From NCBI RefSeq assembly GCF_003946045.1, contig NZ_RHNW01000009.1, positions 1 to 64,000 on the forward strand: a DNA stretch of 64,000 nucleotides. The letters run 5' to 3'. Under the pieces are notes generated by a model. That model was not told the DNA's origin. It searched no databases and saw only the letters and a program-made list of their open reading frames with translations. The position numbers and the translations under genes are program-made. Shown here one piece after another: positions 29,230 to 35,817 of the stretch (position 1 is its first letter; the number at the start of each line of letters is the position of its first letter). Source of the stretch: Levilactobacillus mulengensis (GTDB lineage Bacteria; Bacillota; Bacilli; Lactobacillales; Lactobacillaceae).

Positions 29230-30009
29230 ATGAAAATCTTTGATTCACATACACATTTGAACAGCGAAGAGTTCATCAACGATGTGCCTGGCTTCTTGAA
29301 GCGGGCTGCCGATTTGGGTGTCGTCAAGATGACCAATATTGGGTCGAACACGCAGCTGAACGCTGACGCCATCAAGTTGGCCCACCAGTATCCGCAGCTG
29401 TACGCCGCCGTTGGTTGGCACCCCGAAGATTCTAAGAACTACGACGCTGCGGCTGAAAAGTTGTTGGAAGAACAGCTCGCCGATGACCGGGTCGTTGCGC
29501 TGGGTGAAATTGGGTTGGACTATCACTGGGACACGTCGCCCCGGGATGTTCAGCGGAAAGTCTTTGCCCGGCAGATTGCGATTGCCAAGGAAGTGGGCAA
29601 GCCCATCGCCGTGCACAACCGGGATGCCTTTGAAGACACCTACCAAATCATTAAGGATGCCGACATCAGCGAAATCGGGGGCGTCATGCACAGTTTTAAC
29701 GGTGACCCCGAGTGGCTGAAGAAGTTCCTTGACTTGGGGATGCACATCTCGTATTCTGGCGTTGCTAGCTTCAAGAACGCCCACGAGGTCCACGACGCCG
29801 TTCGCGCGACGCCACTGGATGTCATGATGGTCGAGACCGACGCCCCTTACCTGACGCCGGAACCGCACCGCGGCGAGCAGAACGAGCCTGGCTTCACCCG
29901 CTACACGGTCGAAGCCATTGCTAAGGAACGCGCGACCACGCCGGAAGAAATTGCGGCTGCCACGTTTAAGAACGCAGAGGAGTTTTACAAAATTAATGAA
30001 AAAGATTAA
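29230..30009 (+). CDS. tatD: TatD family metal-dependent DNase
   Basis: 259 residues from ATG 29230, 7 bases after AAAGGAG (an ATG two codons earlier is too close). Metal-binding motifs: FDSHTHLN near residue 3-10, ALGEIGLDYHWDTSP near 95, VHNRDAFEDTY near 128, MHSFNGD near 154 and MVETDAPYLTPEPHRG near 200. It is a TIM-barrel hydrolase. Family members are 3'-5' exonucleases or D-Tyr-tRNA-related hydrolases. It overlaps rnmV by 14 bases in the conserved metG-tatD-rnmV-ksgA order. Confidence 0.93.
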   Translation: MKIFDSHTHLNSEEFINDVPGFLKRAADLGVVKMTNIGSNTQLNADAIKLAHQYPQLYAAVGWHPEDSKNYDAAAEKLLEEQLADDRVVALGEIGLDYHWDTSPRDVQRKVFARQIAIAKEVGKPIAVHNRDAFEDTYQIIKDADISEIGGVMHSFNGDPEWLKKFLDLGMHISYSGVASFKNAHEVHDAVRATPLDVMMVETDAPYLTPEPHRGEQNEPGFTRYTVEAIAKERATTPEEIAAATFKNAEEFYKINEKD

Positions 30010-30559
30010 AGAGGTCCTCGTCGTTGAGGGCAAAGATGATACCAAACAAATCAATCGTGCAGTCAACGCCGACACCATTGAGACCCGGGGCTCCGCGATT
30101 GATGAGGACACGTTAGCCTTGATTCAAAAATTAGCGGACCAACGGGGCATTATTATTTTCACCGATCCGGATTTTTCTGGGGAAAAGATTCGAAAAATTG
30201 TGGCCGAGGCGGTGCCCAATGCCAAGCATGCCTTTCTCCCCAAGAAGGAAGGGCGTCCGGACAAGGCCGGTGGCTCATTAGGCGTAGAGCATGCCAGTCC
30301 AGAAGCCATTCGGGCGGCACTGGATCACGTTTACACGGAAACGACCGCTGCGCCAACCCTGATTACCCACGAAGACTTGATGGCCGCTGGCCTGATTGGT
30401 GGCGCGGGGGCCAAGGAACGGCGGGAGCAGCTGGGCGAACTGTTACAGATTGGCTACGTGAATGGAAAGCAGCTCGAGAAACGACTGCGGATGTTTGGGA
30501 TTCAGCCGGCTGATTTTGCGGCCGCCCTCAAGCAGGTGCGCGCAAAGGAGGATAAATAA
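29996..30559 (+). CDS. rnmV: Ribonuclease M5
   Basis: 187 residues. ATG at 29996 lies within the tatD 3' end, with GAGGAG upstream. TOPRIM motifs: [10 protein letters not shown] at residues 5-14 and [13 protein letters not shown] near 57. The later [12 protein letters not shown] is typical of RNase M5. It matures the ends of 5S rRNA, assisted by ribosomal protein uL18 in Bacillus. It is translationally coupled to tatD before it and to ksgA after it (TAATG overlap at 30557-30561). Confidence 0.95.
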   Translation: MKKIKEVLVVEGKDDTKQINRAVNADTIETRGSAIDEDTLALIQKLADQRGIIIFTDPDFSGEKIRKIVAEAVPNAKHAFLPKKEGRPDKAGGSLGVEHASPEAIRAALDHVYTETTAAPTLITHEDLMAAGLIGGAGAKERREQLGELLQIGYVNGKQLEKRLRMFGIQPADFAAALKQVRAKEDK

Positions 30560-31449
30560 TGATGAATGAAGTACCCGAAATTGGGTCACCAGCCCGGACT
30601 AAGGCGATTCTGAACCGGTACCATCTGGTGGCGAAGAAGAGTCTGGGACAGAACTTCCTGTCCGACCTGAATATCTTGCGGAACATTGTGGCCGCTGGGG
30701 ATGTCACCGACCAGGACAACGTCATTGAAATTGGCCCTGGGATCGGTGCCCTGACGGAACAGATTGCCAAGCGGGCCCACAAGGTCGTGGCCTTTGAAAT
30801 TGATGAAAACCTGTTGCCAGTCCTGGACGAGACGTTGATGGATTACGACAACGTCAAGGTCATCAACCAGGATATCCTGAAGGCTAATTTGCCAGAGGTC
30901 GTGGCGGCTGAATTTGAACCGGGCCATCCCCTGAAGCTGGTTGCCAACCTGCCATACTACATCACGACCCCCATCCTGATGGGCGTGCTCCAAAGCACGG
31001 TCGATTTCGATGCTATCGTGGTCATGATGCAGGCCGAAGTGGCCGACCGGCTGGTGGCAGAGCCGGGGACGAAGGCTTACGGGTCCTTGTCCGTGGTCAT
31101 GCAGTACCGGGCGCACGTTGAGGTTGCCTTTAGCGTGCCGCGCACGGCCTTCATTCCACAACCGAATGTTGACTCCGCAATCATTCGCTTAACGCCGCGG
31201 GAGCCGCTACCAGTTAATCCGTACGAAGACAAAGCCCTGTTTAGTTTTGTTAAGGGATGCTTTGCCCACCGGCGGAAATCCTTGTGGAACAATTTGCAAG
31301 GCATCTTCGGCAAGCAACCGGAAGTCCGCGAACGAATTGAAGTTGTCTTAAATCAAACCGGAATTTCGCGTCAGCTACGGCCAGAACGCTTAACGCTGGT
31401 AAATTTCATTGAATTGACGAACGCTTTCCACAATGAAGGGCTTATGTAA
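30559..31449 (+). CDS. ksgA: 16S rRNA (A1518/A1519-N6) dimethyltransferase
   Basis: 296 residues, AAAGGAGG before the ATG. Motifs: [11 protein letters not shown] near residue 25, SAM-binding [12 protein letters not shown] near 54, NLPYYITTP near 122, and C-terminal [12 protein letters not shown] near 236. It dimethylates two adenines in the 3' hairpin of 16S rRNA during late small-subunit assembly. It is the last gene of the tatD-rnmV-ksgA unit. Confidence 0.96.
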   Translation: MMNEVPEIGSPARTKAILNRYHLVAKKSLGQNFLSDLNILRNIVAAGDVTDQDNVIEIGPGIGALTEQIAKRAHKVVAFEIDENLLPVLDETLMDYDNVKVINQDILKANLPEVVAAEFEPGHPLKLVANLPYYITTPILMGVLQSTVDFDAIVVMMQAEVADRLVAEPGTKAYGSLSVVMQYRAHVEVAFSVPRTAFIPQPNVDSAIIRLTPREPLPVNPYEDKALFSFVKGCFAHRRKSLWNNLQGIFGKQPEVRERIEVVLNQTGISRQLRPERLTLVNFIELTNAFHNEGLM

Positions 31450-31492
31450 CCCTTACCAACTGTGGATTCTTGCGGTTTGATGGCTGTTGTGG

Positions 31493-31537
31493 TATAATTT
31501 GCAATTTCTGTGAAACGGTGCTATAATTGTTTCACAG
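31493..31537 (+). promoter_or_regulatory. veg promoter region with a perfect 9-base inverted repeat
   Basis: Two TATAAT boxes occur, at 31493-31498 and 31522-31527. The second sits in the loop of a perfect inverted repeat, CTGTGAAAC (31508-31516) and GTTTCACAG (31529-31537). This places a dyad right over a candidate -10 element or at the 5' end of the veg transcript. Confidence 0.65.
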
Positions 31538-31548
31538 AGGTGAAGTGC

Positions 31549-31788
31549 ATGCCAACAAGTTTAGCGAACATTAAGAACAAACTGGACGATCGTATCGGCG
31601 AAAAGTTGATGGTGATTGCCCAGGCCGGTCGTAAGAAAACGACAGAGCGGCATGGAATTCTTCGGGAAACCTATCCAGCCGTTTTCGTGGTGGATTTAGA
31701 CCAAAACGAAAATTCGTTCGAACGGGTTTCATACAGCTATACCGATATTTTAACTAAAAACATCGAAGTTGACTTTGATGAACAATAA
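31549..31788 (+). CDS. veg: Veg protein
   Basis: 79 residues from ATG 31549 (AGAGGTGAAG upstream). MPTSLANIKNKLDDRIGEKL and ERHGILRETYPAVFVVDLD match the Veg family, a small beta-barrel protein between ksgA and ispE in many Firmicutes. In B. subtilis Veg has been linked to biofilm matrix expression; its molecular role is not settled. It has its own promoter and a terminator directly after the stop. Confidence 0.92.
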   Translation: MPTSLANIKNKLDDRIGEKLMVIAQAGRKKTTERHGILRETYPAVFVVDLDQNENSFERVSYSYTDILTKNIEVDFDEQ

Positions 31789-31828
31789 TTGGGCCAATTA
31801 GGCCTTTTTATTTTGCCCAATTTTTTGA
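31788..31828 (+). terminator. Terminator after veg
   Basis: AATTGGGC / GCCCAATT hairpin ending in TTTTTT. An alternative shorter stem GGCC/GGCC with TTTTTA lies inside. Confidence 0.75.
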
Positions 31829-31846
31829 CAGACTGACCTGACCGTG

Positions 31847-31915
31847 AAGCGTGTGTCAAGGCCGGTAGTGGCGCTTAATCCCGCTAACTACCTGGCTTTT
31901 GACACACGCTTTTTA
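31847..31915 (+). terminator. Long hairpin with T tract between veg and ispE
   Basis: AAGCGTGTGTCAA pairs with TTGACACACGCTT around an inner GCCGGTAGT/ACTACCTGGC stem, followed by TTTTTATTTT. It directly follows the veg terminator, with no room for a gene between. It may be a second terminator or the end of a small RNA read from the veg region. Confidence 0.75.
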
Positions 31916-31933
31916 TTTTGGCTAAAACCATAG

Positions 31934-31978
31934 TATAATAGGCTTAATTAGAATTACGAGAACGGTAGGCAACCTACC
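31934..31978 (+). promoter_or_regulatory. ispE promoter -10 box and leader hairpin
   Basis: TATAAT at 31934-31939 gives a leader of about 50 bases before ispE. The leader contains a small perfect hairpin, GGTAGG/CCTACC at 31964-31978. No convincing -35 box. Confidence 0.5.
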
Positions 31979-31999
31979 TAGTAGAATTCAGGTGAGCAC

Positions 32000-32854
32000 A
32001 TGCAACTGATTGAAAAGGCGCCAGCTAAGATAAACCTCGGGCTTGACACCCCGTACCACCATCAGGATGGGGCGGAGGAGTGGAACATGGTCATGACGTC
32101 CGTGGACTTGGCCGACTATGTCGAAATTCAAACATTAACCAAGCACAAACGCATCCGGGTCGCCTCGGATAGCGGCTTTTTACCAAATGATCAGCGGAAC
32201 CTAGCCTTTCAGGCCGCCCATTTGCTGCAAACAAACTACCACATTGATGAGGGGGTCAATATTCGCATCAAGAAAAATATTCCGGTAGCGGCCGGTTTGG
32301 GTGGTGGATCATCGGATGCCGCTGCGGTCCTACGCGGACTGAATCAGGCCTGGTCGTTGGGCCTAAGCTGGCAGGAACTGGCCGAGCTGGGTCTCCAGAT
32401 TGACTCGGACGTGCCGTACTGCGTTTACGGACGGACGGCCCACGTCCGCGGGCGGGGCGAGCGAATCACCCCGCTGTCCAAGCTACCGGCGGCCTGGGTC
32501 GTTTTGGCCAAGCCCAAGGTGAGTGTTTCCACGCCGACGATTTTGCAGCAGATTCGTTACGACAACCTGGAACACCCAGACATTGAGGCGCTGCTGCGAG
32601 CCGTCCGGGACCAGGATATCGACGGGATGTGTGCCGTCATGGGCAATGCCTTGGAACCGCTCACAGCGCACCGCTACCCCGAAATCACCCAGTTGAAGCA
32701 ACAGATGATGAAGTTCGGCGCCGATGCCGCGCAAATGAGTGGCACGGGGCCCACGGTCTTTGGTCTGTGCAGCAAGCAATCACGGGCCCAACGGGTCTTT
32801 AACGGCATGAAAGGGTTCTGTCGTGAAGTGTATTTGGTGCGGCCGTTGCCTTAG
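32000..32854 (+). CDS. ispE: 4-diphosphocytidyl-2-C-methyl-D-erythritol kinase (orphan IspE)
   Basis: 284 residues, CAGGTGAG before the ATG. GHMP kinase motifs: KAPAKINLGL at residues 5-14, ATP loop PVAAGLGGGSSDAAA near 95, and C-terminal AQMSGTGPTVFG near 240. By family it phosphorylates CDP-methylerythritol in the MEP isoprenoid pathway. The same window encodes mvaA of the mevalonate pathway, and no other MEP gene is visible, so IspE is probably an orphan retained for another role, as in other lactobacilli. Neighbours veg and purR-type genes are conserved, though here purR lies 20 kb away. Confidence 0.9.
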   Translation: MQLIEKAPAKINLGLDTPYHHQDGAEEWNMVMTSVDLADYVEIQTLTKHKRIRVASDSGFLPNDQRNLAFQAAHLLQTNYHIDEGVNIRIKKNIPVAAGLGGGSSDAAAVLRGLNQAWSLGLSWQELAELGLQIDSDVPYCVYGRTAHVRGRGERITPLSKLPAAWVVLAKPKVSVSTPTILQQIRYDNLEHPDIEALLRAVRDQDIDGMCAVMGNALEPLTAHRYPEITQLKQQMMKFGADAAQMSGTGPTVFGLCSKQSRAQRVFNGMKGFCREVYLVRPLP

Positions 32855-32975
32855 TTGCTTTAGGGATTAGTTGTTTCTTTTTTAAGTGAATTGATGGTCG
32901 TTTAGTACGGGCTATTTTGTTTAGGCCTGGTAACTTACGTGTGCTATATTGAATGCTAAGGAGGCGAAGCTAGTC

Positions 32976-33542
32976 ATGAAACTCAAAGAAATATATTCAT
33001 CTGATTTTATCAGTCAGTTTGGTGAAAACGCTGACGGCTTTGGTCAATTATTATTGCTTCCCTCTTCTCCGTACATTGATTTAAAAAAAATTGCGGAATT
33101 ACTTGGCATTAAACTCAATTATGTTCATTTACCAGATAACCATTCTGGGGAGTTTGACGAAGCTAATCAAACGATTAAAATTAACCAAAATCATCCTGAC
33201 ACACGCAATCGATTTACAATTGCCCATGAAATTGGTCATGATGTTTTAGGCCATCACGGGATTTCGCTACGTTCAACTGCCCTCGGTTCTTATGAAAGTG
33301 TCTTAGAGAAAAGTAATGAGATGGCGGCGAATAACTTTGCAGCGACTTTATTAATGCCTAGAAAGTTATTGGTGAAATTAGTGAATGAAACAATCAACCG
33401 ACTTGGGTTAGATGACGCTGGGTTAACCAAGCAGCAAGTTGGTGAAGTGACTAAAATCATTTCTCAAGAGTTGGCGGTATCTGAGGAGACCATGACTTAT
33501 CGTCTTCAGAACGTCAGAATGTTTGTGAAGAGGGATGACTAA
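32976..33542 (+). CDS. ImmA/IrrE family zinc metallo-endopeptidase
   Basis: 188 residues. ATG 32976 is 12 bases after AAGGAGG. The catalytic motif is RFTIAHEIGHDVLGHHG (HEIGH) near residue 80, with a later NEMAANNFAATLLMP as in ImmA/IrrE proteins. Such peptidases cleave repressors or antitoxin-like partners, in mobile elements and in toxin-antitoxin-like pairs. It overlaps the FRG-domain gene by 8 bases, so the two are co-translated. The pair is visibly richer in A and T than the core genes on both sides, which suggests acquisition. No HTH domain is attached. Confidence 0.82.
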   Translation: MKLKEIYSSDFISQFGENADGFGQLLLLPSSPYIDLKKIAELLGIKLNYVHLPDNHSGEFDEANQTIKINQNHPDTRNRFTIAHEIGHDVLGHHGISLRSTALGSYESVLEKSNEMAANNFAATLLMPRKLLVKLVNETINRLGLDDAGLTKQQVGEVTKIISQELAVSEETMTYRLQNVRMFVKRDD

Positions 33543-34698
33543 GGAAATATATGATGAGGTTCAAACGCGTTTAAAGGATATTCCGCTCTTCACTGAGGCT
33601 GAAATTAAAATTGTTGTGAAACCGGACTTACGGGAAACAAGCGATAATCAAAATGCGCTAACTAATTTAGCACAATATGGTGATTTTGATCATTATCATA
33701 TTGAGAAACTAGTTTATTGCCCGAACACTGATCCAGAAGCCGCATTTGAGCAAGTCGCCCAAACTGTAGAAGCGATCAACCAAGACCTAGCGCATGGAAA
33801 AATTGAGAATTGGCATATCTTTTACTTGTACAAGGAACTAATTCAAAAGTTAGTTCAGGATAGAAGTGAAGGATATTTTAATTACTTCAGAGGCCAGTTT
33901 GATGATTGGCCGTTGATCCCCAGCTTATTCCGGGGGAACACCAAAAAGTCTTTCATTAGTTCATACGATAGGATTTATAATGACATTGCTAAGGAGTATC
34001 CTGATATTTTGAGTTATATTCCTTACGCTGAAAGTCAGGCGGAGGCGCGTGCTGAACAATTAGCGATGCTCCAGCATTATGGTATGCGAACAAGTCTGCT
34101 GGATATTACGCAGAATCCATTTATTGCGTTACAGTTTATGGTTTTGGGATTTGAGACGGCTAAACATTGGCATTACAGTTCGTTTGACATGTACTGCATC
34201 GATGAAGAAAAACATGCTGAGTCTAATATTTTCGTTGCCGTCGTCAAAAATGACCGTAATAAACGCATTAAAGCTCAAAAGGGGCCCTTTTTTGATTATG
34301 ATTATTTGAATGACATTCGAGTAACCAATATTCAAAAAATCCCGAGACTGAAGATTAGACTAGATTACGATATGAGTGGTGTTAGTGAAGCATTACAGAA
34401 GCAACAGATAGAGTTCACGGGTTTAGCGAGATTTCTAAAGGAATCTGAGAAGAAGGCTGAGGCTTCGACGGTCGCCATGCAGAATCAGCTAGCTGAAAAT
34501 ATTAAAATGATTACGGAAATTCGTGAAAAAAGTCCGGAATTGATTAAGGATAGATTGAGTTATTTGCTGAGTCGAGATATTAGTCATAAGTTACGTGAGT
34601 ATTTTTACTTGGAGAAAAATCTTTTTCCCGATTTCGATAAATACATTTCGTATTTGCAACAGCGAAATATTGAGCCAACAGAAAGATTAAATCGTTAG
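33535..34698 (+). CDS. FRG-domain protein
   Basis: 387 residues, ATG overlapping the end of the ImmA/IrrE gene. The FRG domain spans about residues 118-230: GYFNYFRGQFDDWPLIPSLF, then EQLAMLQHYGMRTSLLDITQ and NPFIALQFM. In most FRG proteins I know the second motif reads TRLLD; here it is TSLLD. The C-terminal ~100 residues are charged and helical (KESEKKAEASTVAMQNQLAE). FRG domains occur in bacterial and phage accessory proteins without an established activity. Linkage to an ImmA-type peptidase suggests a two-component defence or toxin-like module, which is inference. AT-rich composition as for its partner. Confidence 0.75.
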   Translation: MTKEIYDEVQTRLKDIPLFTEAEIKIVVKPDLRETSDNQNALTNLAQYGDFDHYHIEKLVYCPNTDPEAAFEQVAQTVEAINQDLAHGKIENWHIFYLYKELIQKLVQDRSEGYFNYFRGQFDDWPLIPSLFRGNTKKSFISSYDRIYNDIAKEYPDILSYIPYAESQAEARAEQLAMLQHYGMRTSLLDITQNPFIALQFMVLGFETAKHWHYSSFDMYCIDEEKHAESNIFVAVVKNDRNKRIKAQKGPFFDYDYLNDIRVTNIQKIPRLKIRLDYDMSGVSEALQKQQIEFTGLARFLKESEKKAEASTVAMQNQLAENIKMITEIREKSPELIKDRLSYLLSRDISHKLREYFYLEKNLFPDFDKYISYLQQRNIEPTERLNR

Positions 34699-34710
34699 GA
34701 GCGAAGAGCC

Positions 34711-35289
34711 ATCAATGCAGAGGAGATTTTTCAAGCCATTCAGGATGATCCGGCCAACCAGCAGTTTACCCAGCAAGGGATTCTGCCACTTTACCACGTT
34801 GACCCCCAGGCGGAAATCCTGTTGGTTAGTCAGGCGCCCAGCCGGCAAGCGCAGGCGTCCATGACCTTTTGGGATGACGCCAGTGGGAATCGGCTACGGG
34901 ACTGGATGGGCGTCACCAAGGACCAATTTTACAATTCCGGTAAATTGGCCGTGTTGCCCCTGGACTTTTACTATCCGGGCAAGCACGTACACGGGGGCGA
35001 CCTGCCGCCACGCAAGGGCTTTGCGGACAAGTGGCATGCGCCGCTTCTGGCGTTGATGCCTAACATCAAGCTGACCCTGTTGATTGGTCAGTATGCCCAG
35101 AAATACTATCTCCCCAAACGCGAGAAGACGTTGACGGCAACGGTCGAGCACTATGCGGATTATTTGCCAGCGTTTTTCCCACTGGTCCATCCGTCACCGC
35201 TAAATTATGGCTGGATGCACCAACACCCGTGGTTTGTAGAGTCGGTGGTGCCGGAATTGCAGACCCGTGTTGGTGAGATTATCTCATAA
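34711..35289 (+). CDS. Uracil-DNA glycosylase superfamily protein with non-canonical ATC start
   Basis: The frame is open from the stop of the FRG gene (34698). The protein sense begins at INAEEIFQAIQDDPANQQFT, with AGGAG (34697-34701) 9 bases before ATC at 34711. The first ordinary start (TTG at 34822) would remove about 37 residues, including the family's N-terminal core. Recognisable motifs: LVSQAPSRQAQASMTFWDD (glycosylase GxAP-like loop), LLIGQYAQKYY and VHPSPLNYGW (HPSP loop). This fits family 4/5-like uracil-DNA glycosylases. It either starts at ATC or has lost its ATG at the border of the ImmA/FRG insertion and is poorly expressed. About 192 residues. Confidence 0.65.
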   Translation: MNAEEIFQAIQDDPANQQFTQQGILPLYHVDPQAEILLVSQAPSRQAQASMTFWDDASGNRLRDWMGVTKDQFYNSGKLAVLPLDFYYPGKHVHGGDLPPRKGFADKWHAPLLALMPNIKLTLLIGQYAQKYYLPKREKTLTATVEHYADYLPAFFPLVHPSPLNYGWMHQHPWFVESVVPELQTRVGEIIS

Positions 35290-35300
35290 AATTTGTTAGC

Positions 35301-35342
35301 AAAGGAGGTGTCTGGGCATTTGTCCTGGACACCTCCTTTTTA
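35301..35342 (+). terminator. Terminator after the glycosylase gene
   Basis: AAAGGAGGTGTC / GACACCTCCTTT perfect 12-base stem with T tail, 11 bases after the stop. Confidence 0.88.
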
Positions 35343-35351
35343 GGTGAAGCG

Positions 35352-35615
35352 CTAGAAAGTCACGCTAGCCAAAATAATCCAAACCAGGATGCCGCCGTAT
35401 AGGAGTCGGTCGCGTTTCGTCAAAGAAACTTGGCGGCGTAGACGGTCGACCAGGTAAACACCGACAAGCAAGACAAAATCAAAAATCATCACGACGGTCG
35501 TTGTAAACGTGTTTGGCAGGGCGAATTGGAGGATCATTAGTTTGCTCAGAAGAAACACGCCAGCGAGGAGGCTGATGAGAACCAGACTATGATGGTACTG
35601 GTGTCGGAGGTGCAT
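35352..35615 (-). CDS. Small membrane protein, unknown
   Basis: 87 residues from ATG 35615 (AAAGGAA 10 bases upstream). A GTG three codons earlier is possible. Three hydrophobic segments (LVLISLLAGVFLLSKL, TVVMIFDFVLLVGVYLV, LYGGILVWIILASV) and a basic loop (DRLRRQVSLTKRDR) predict a three-pass membrane protein. No family recognised. It converges on the glycosylase gene. Confidence 0.6.
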   Translation of the reverse strand: MHLRHQYHHSLVLISLLAGVFLLSKLMILQFALPNTFTTTVVMIFDFVLLVGVYLVDRLRRQVSLTKRDRLLYGGILVWIILASVTF

Positions 35616-35749
35616 CGTACTCACGTTCCTTTCCTTACGCGCACAAGCCGCAATTAGCTAAAGCTATTGTTAGCTATGCCTATTATGCCGCCGAAGACTA
35701 GTCAATGATCAGTGGGAGCAACGGTCAGTAAAGGACCCCCGCGCAACTA

Positions 35750-35804
35750 AAAAATTCCCGTACCACTAACGACTCTCGGGTCGCTGGTAGTGTGGGGATT
35801 TTTG
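35750..35804 (-). terminator. Terminator of the alpha-xylosidase gene
   Basis: On the minus strand AAAAATCCCCACACTACCA pairs with TGGTACGGGAATTTTT in a long interrupted stem ending in T residues, 14 bases after the stop. Confidence 0.8.
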
Positions 35805-35817
35805 GTAAAAACGTAAC

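Noticed and set aside
29245-30111. 288-residue minus-strand frame opposite tatD
   Set aside because: Shadow of tatD and rnmV; tatD has full family motifs and correct context.
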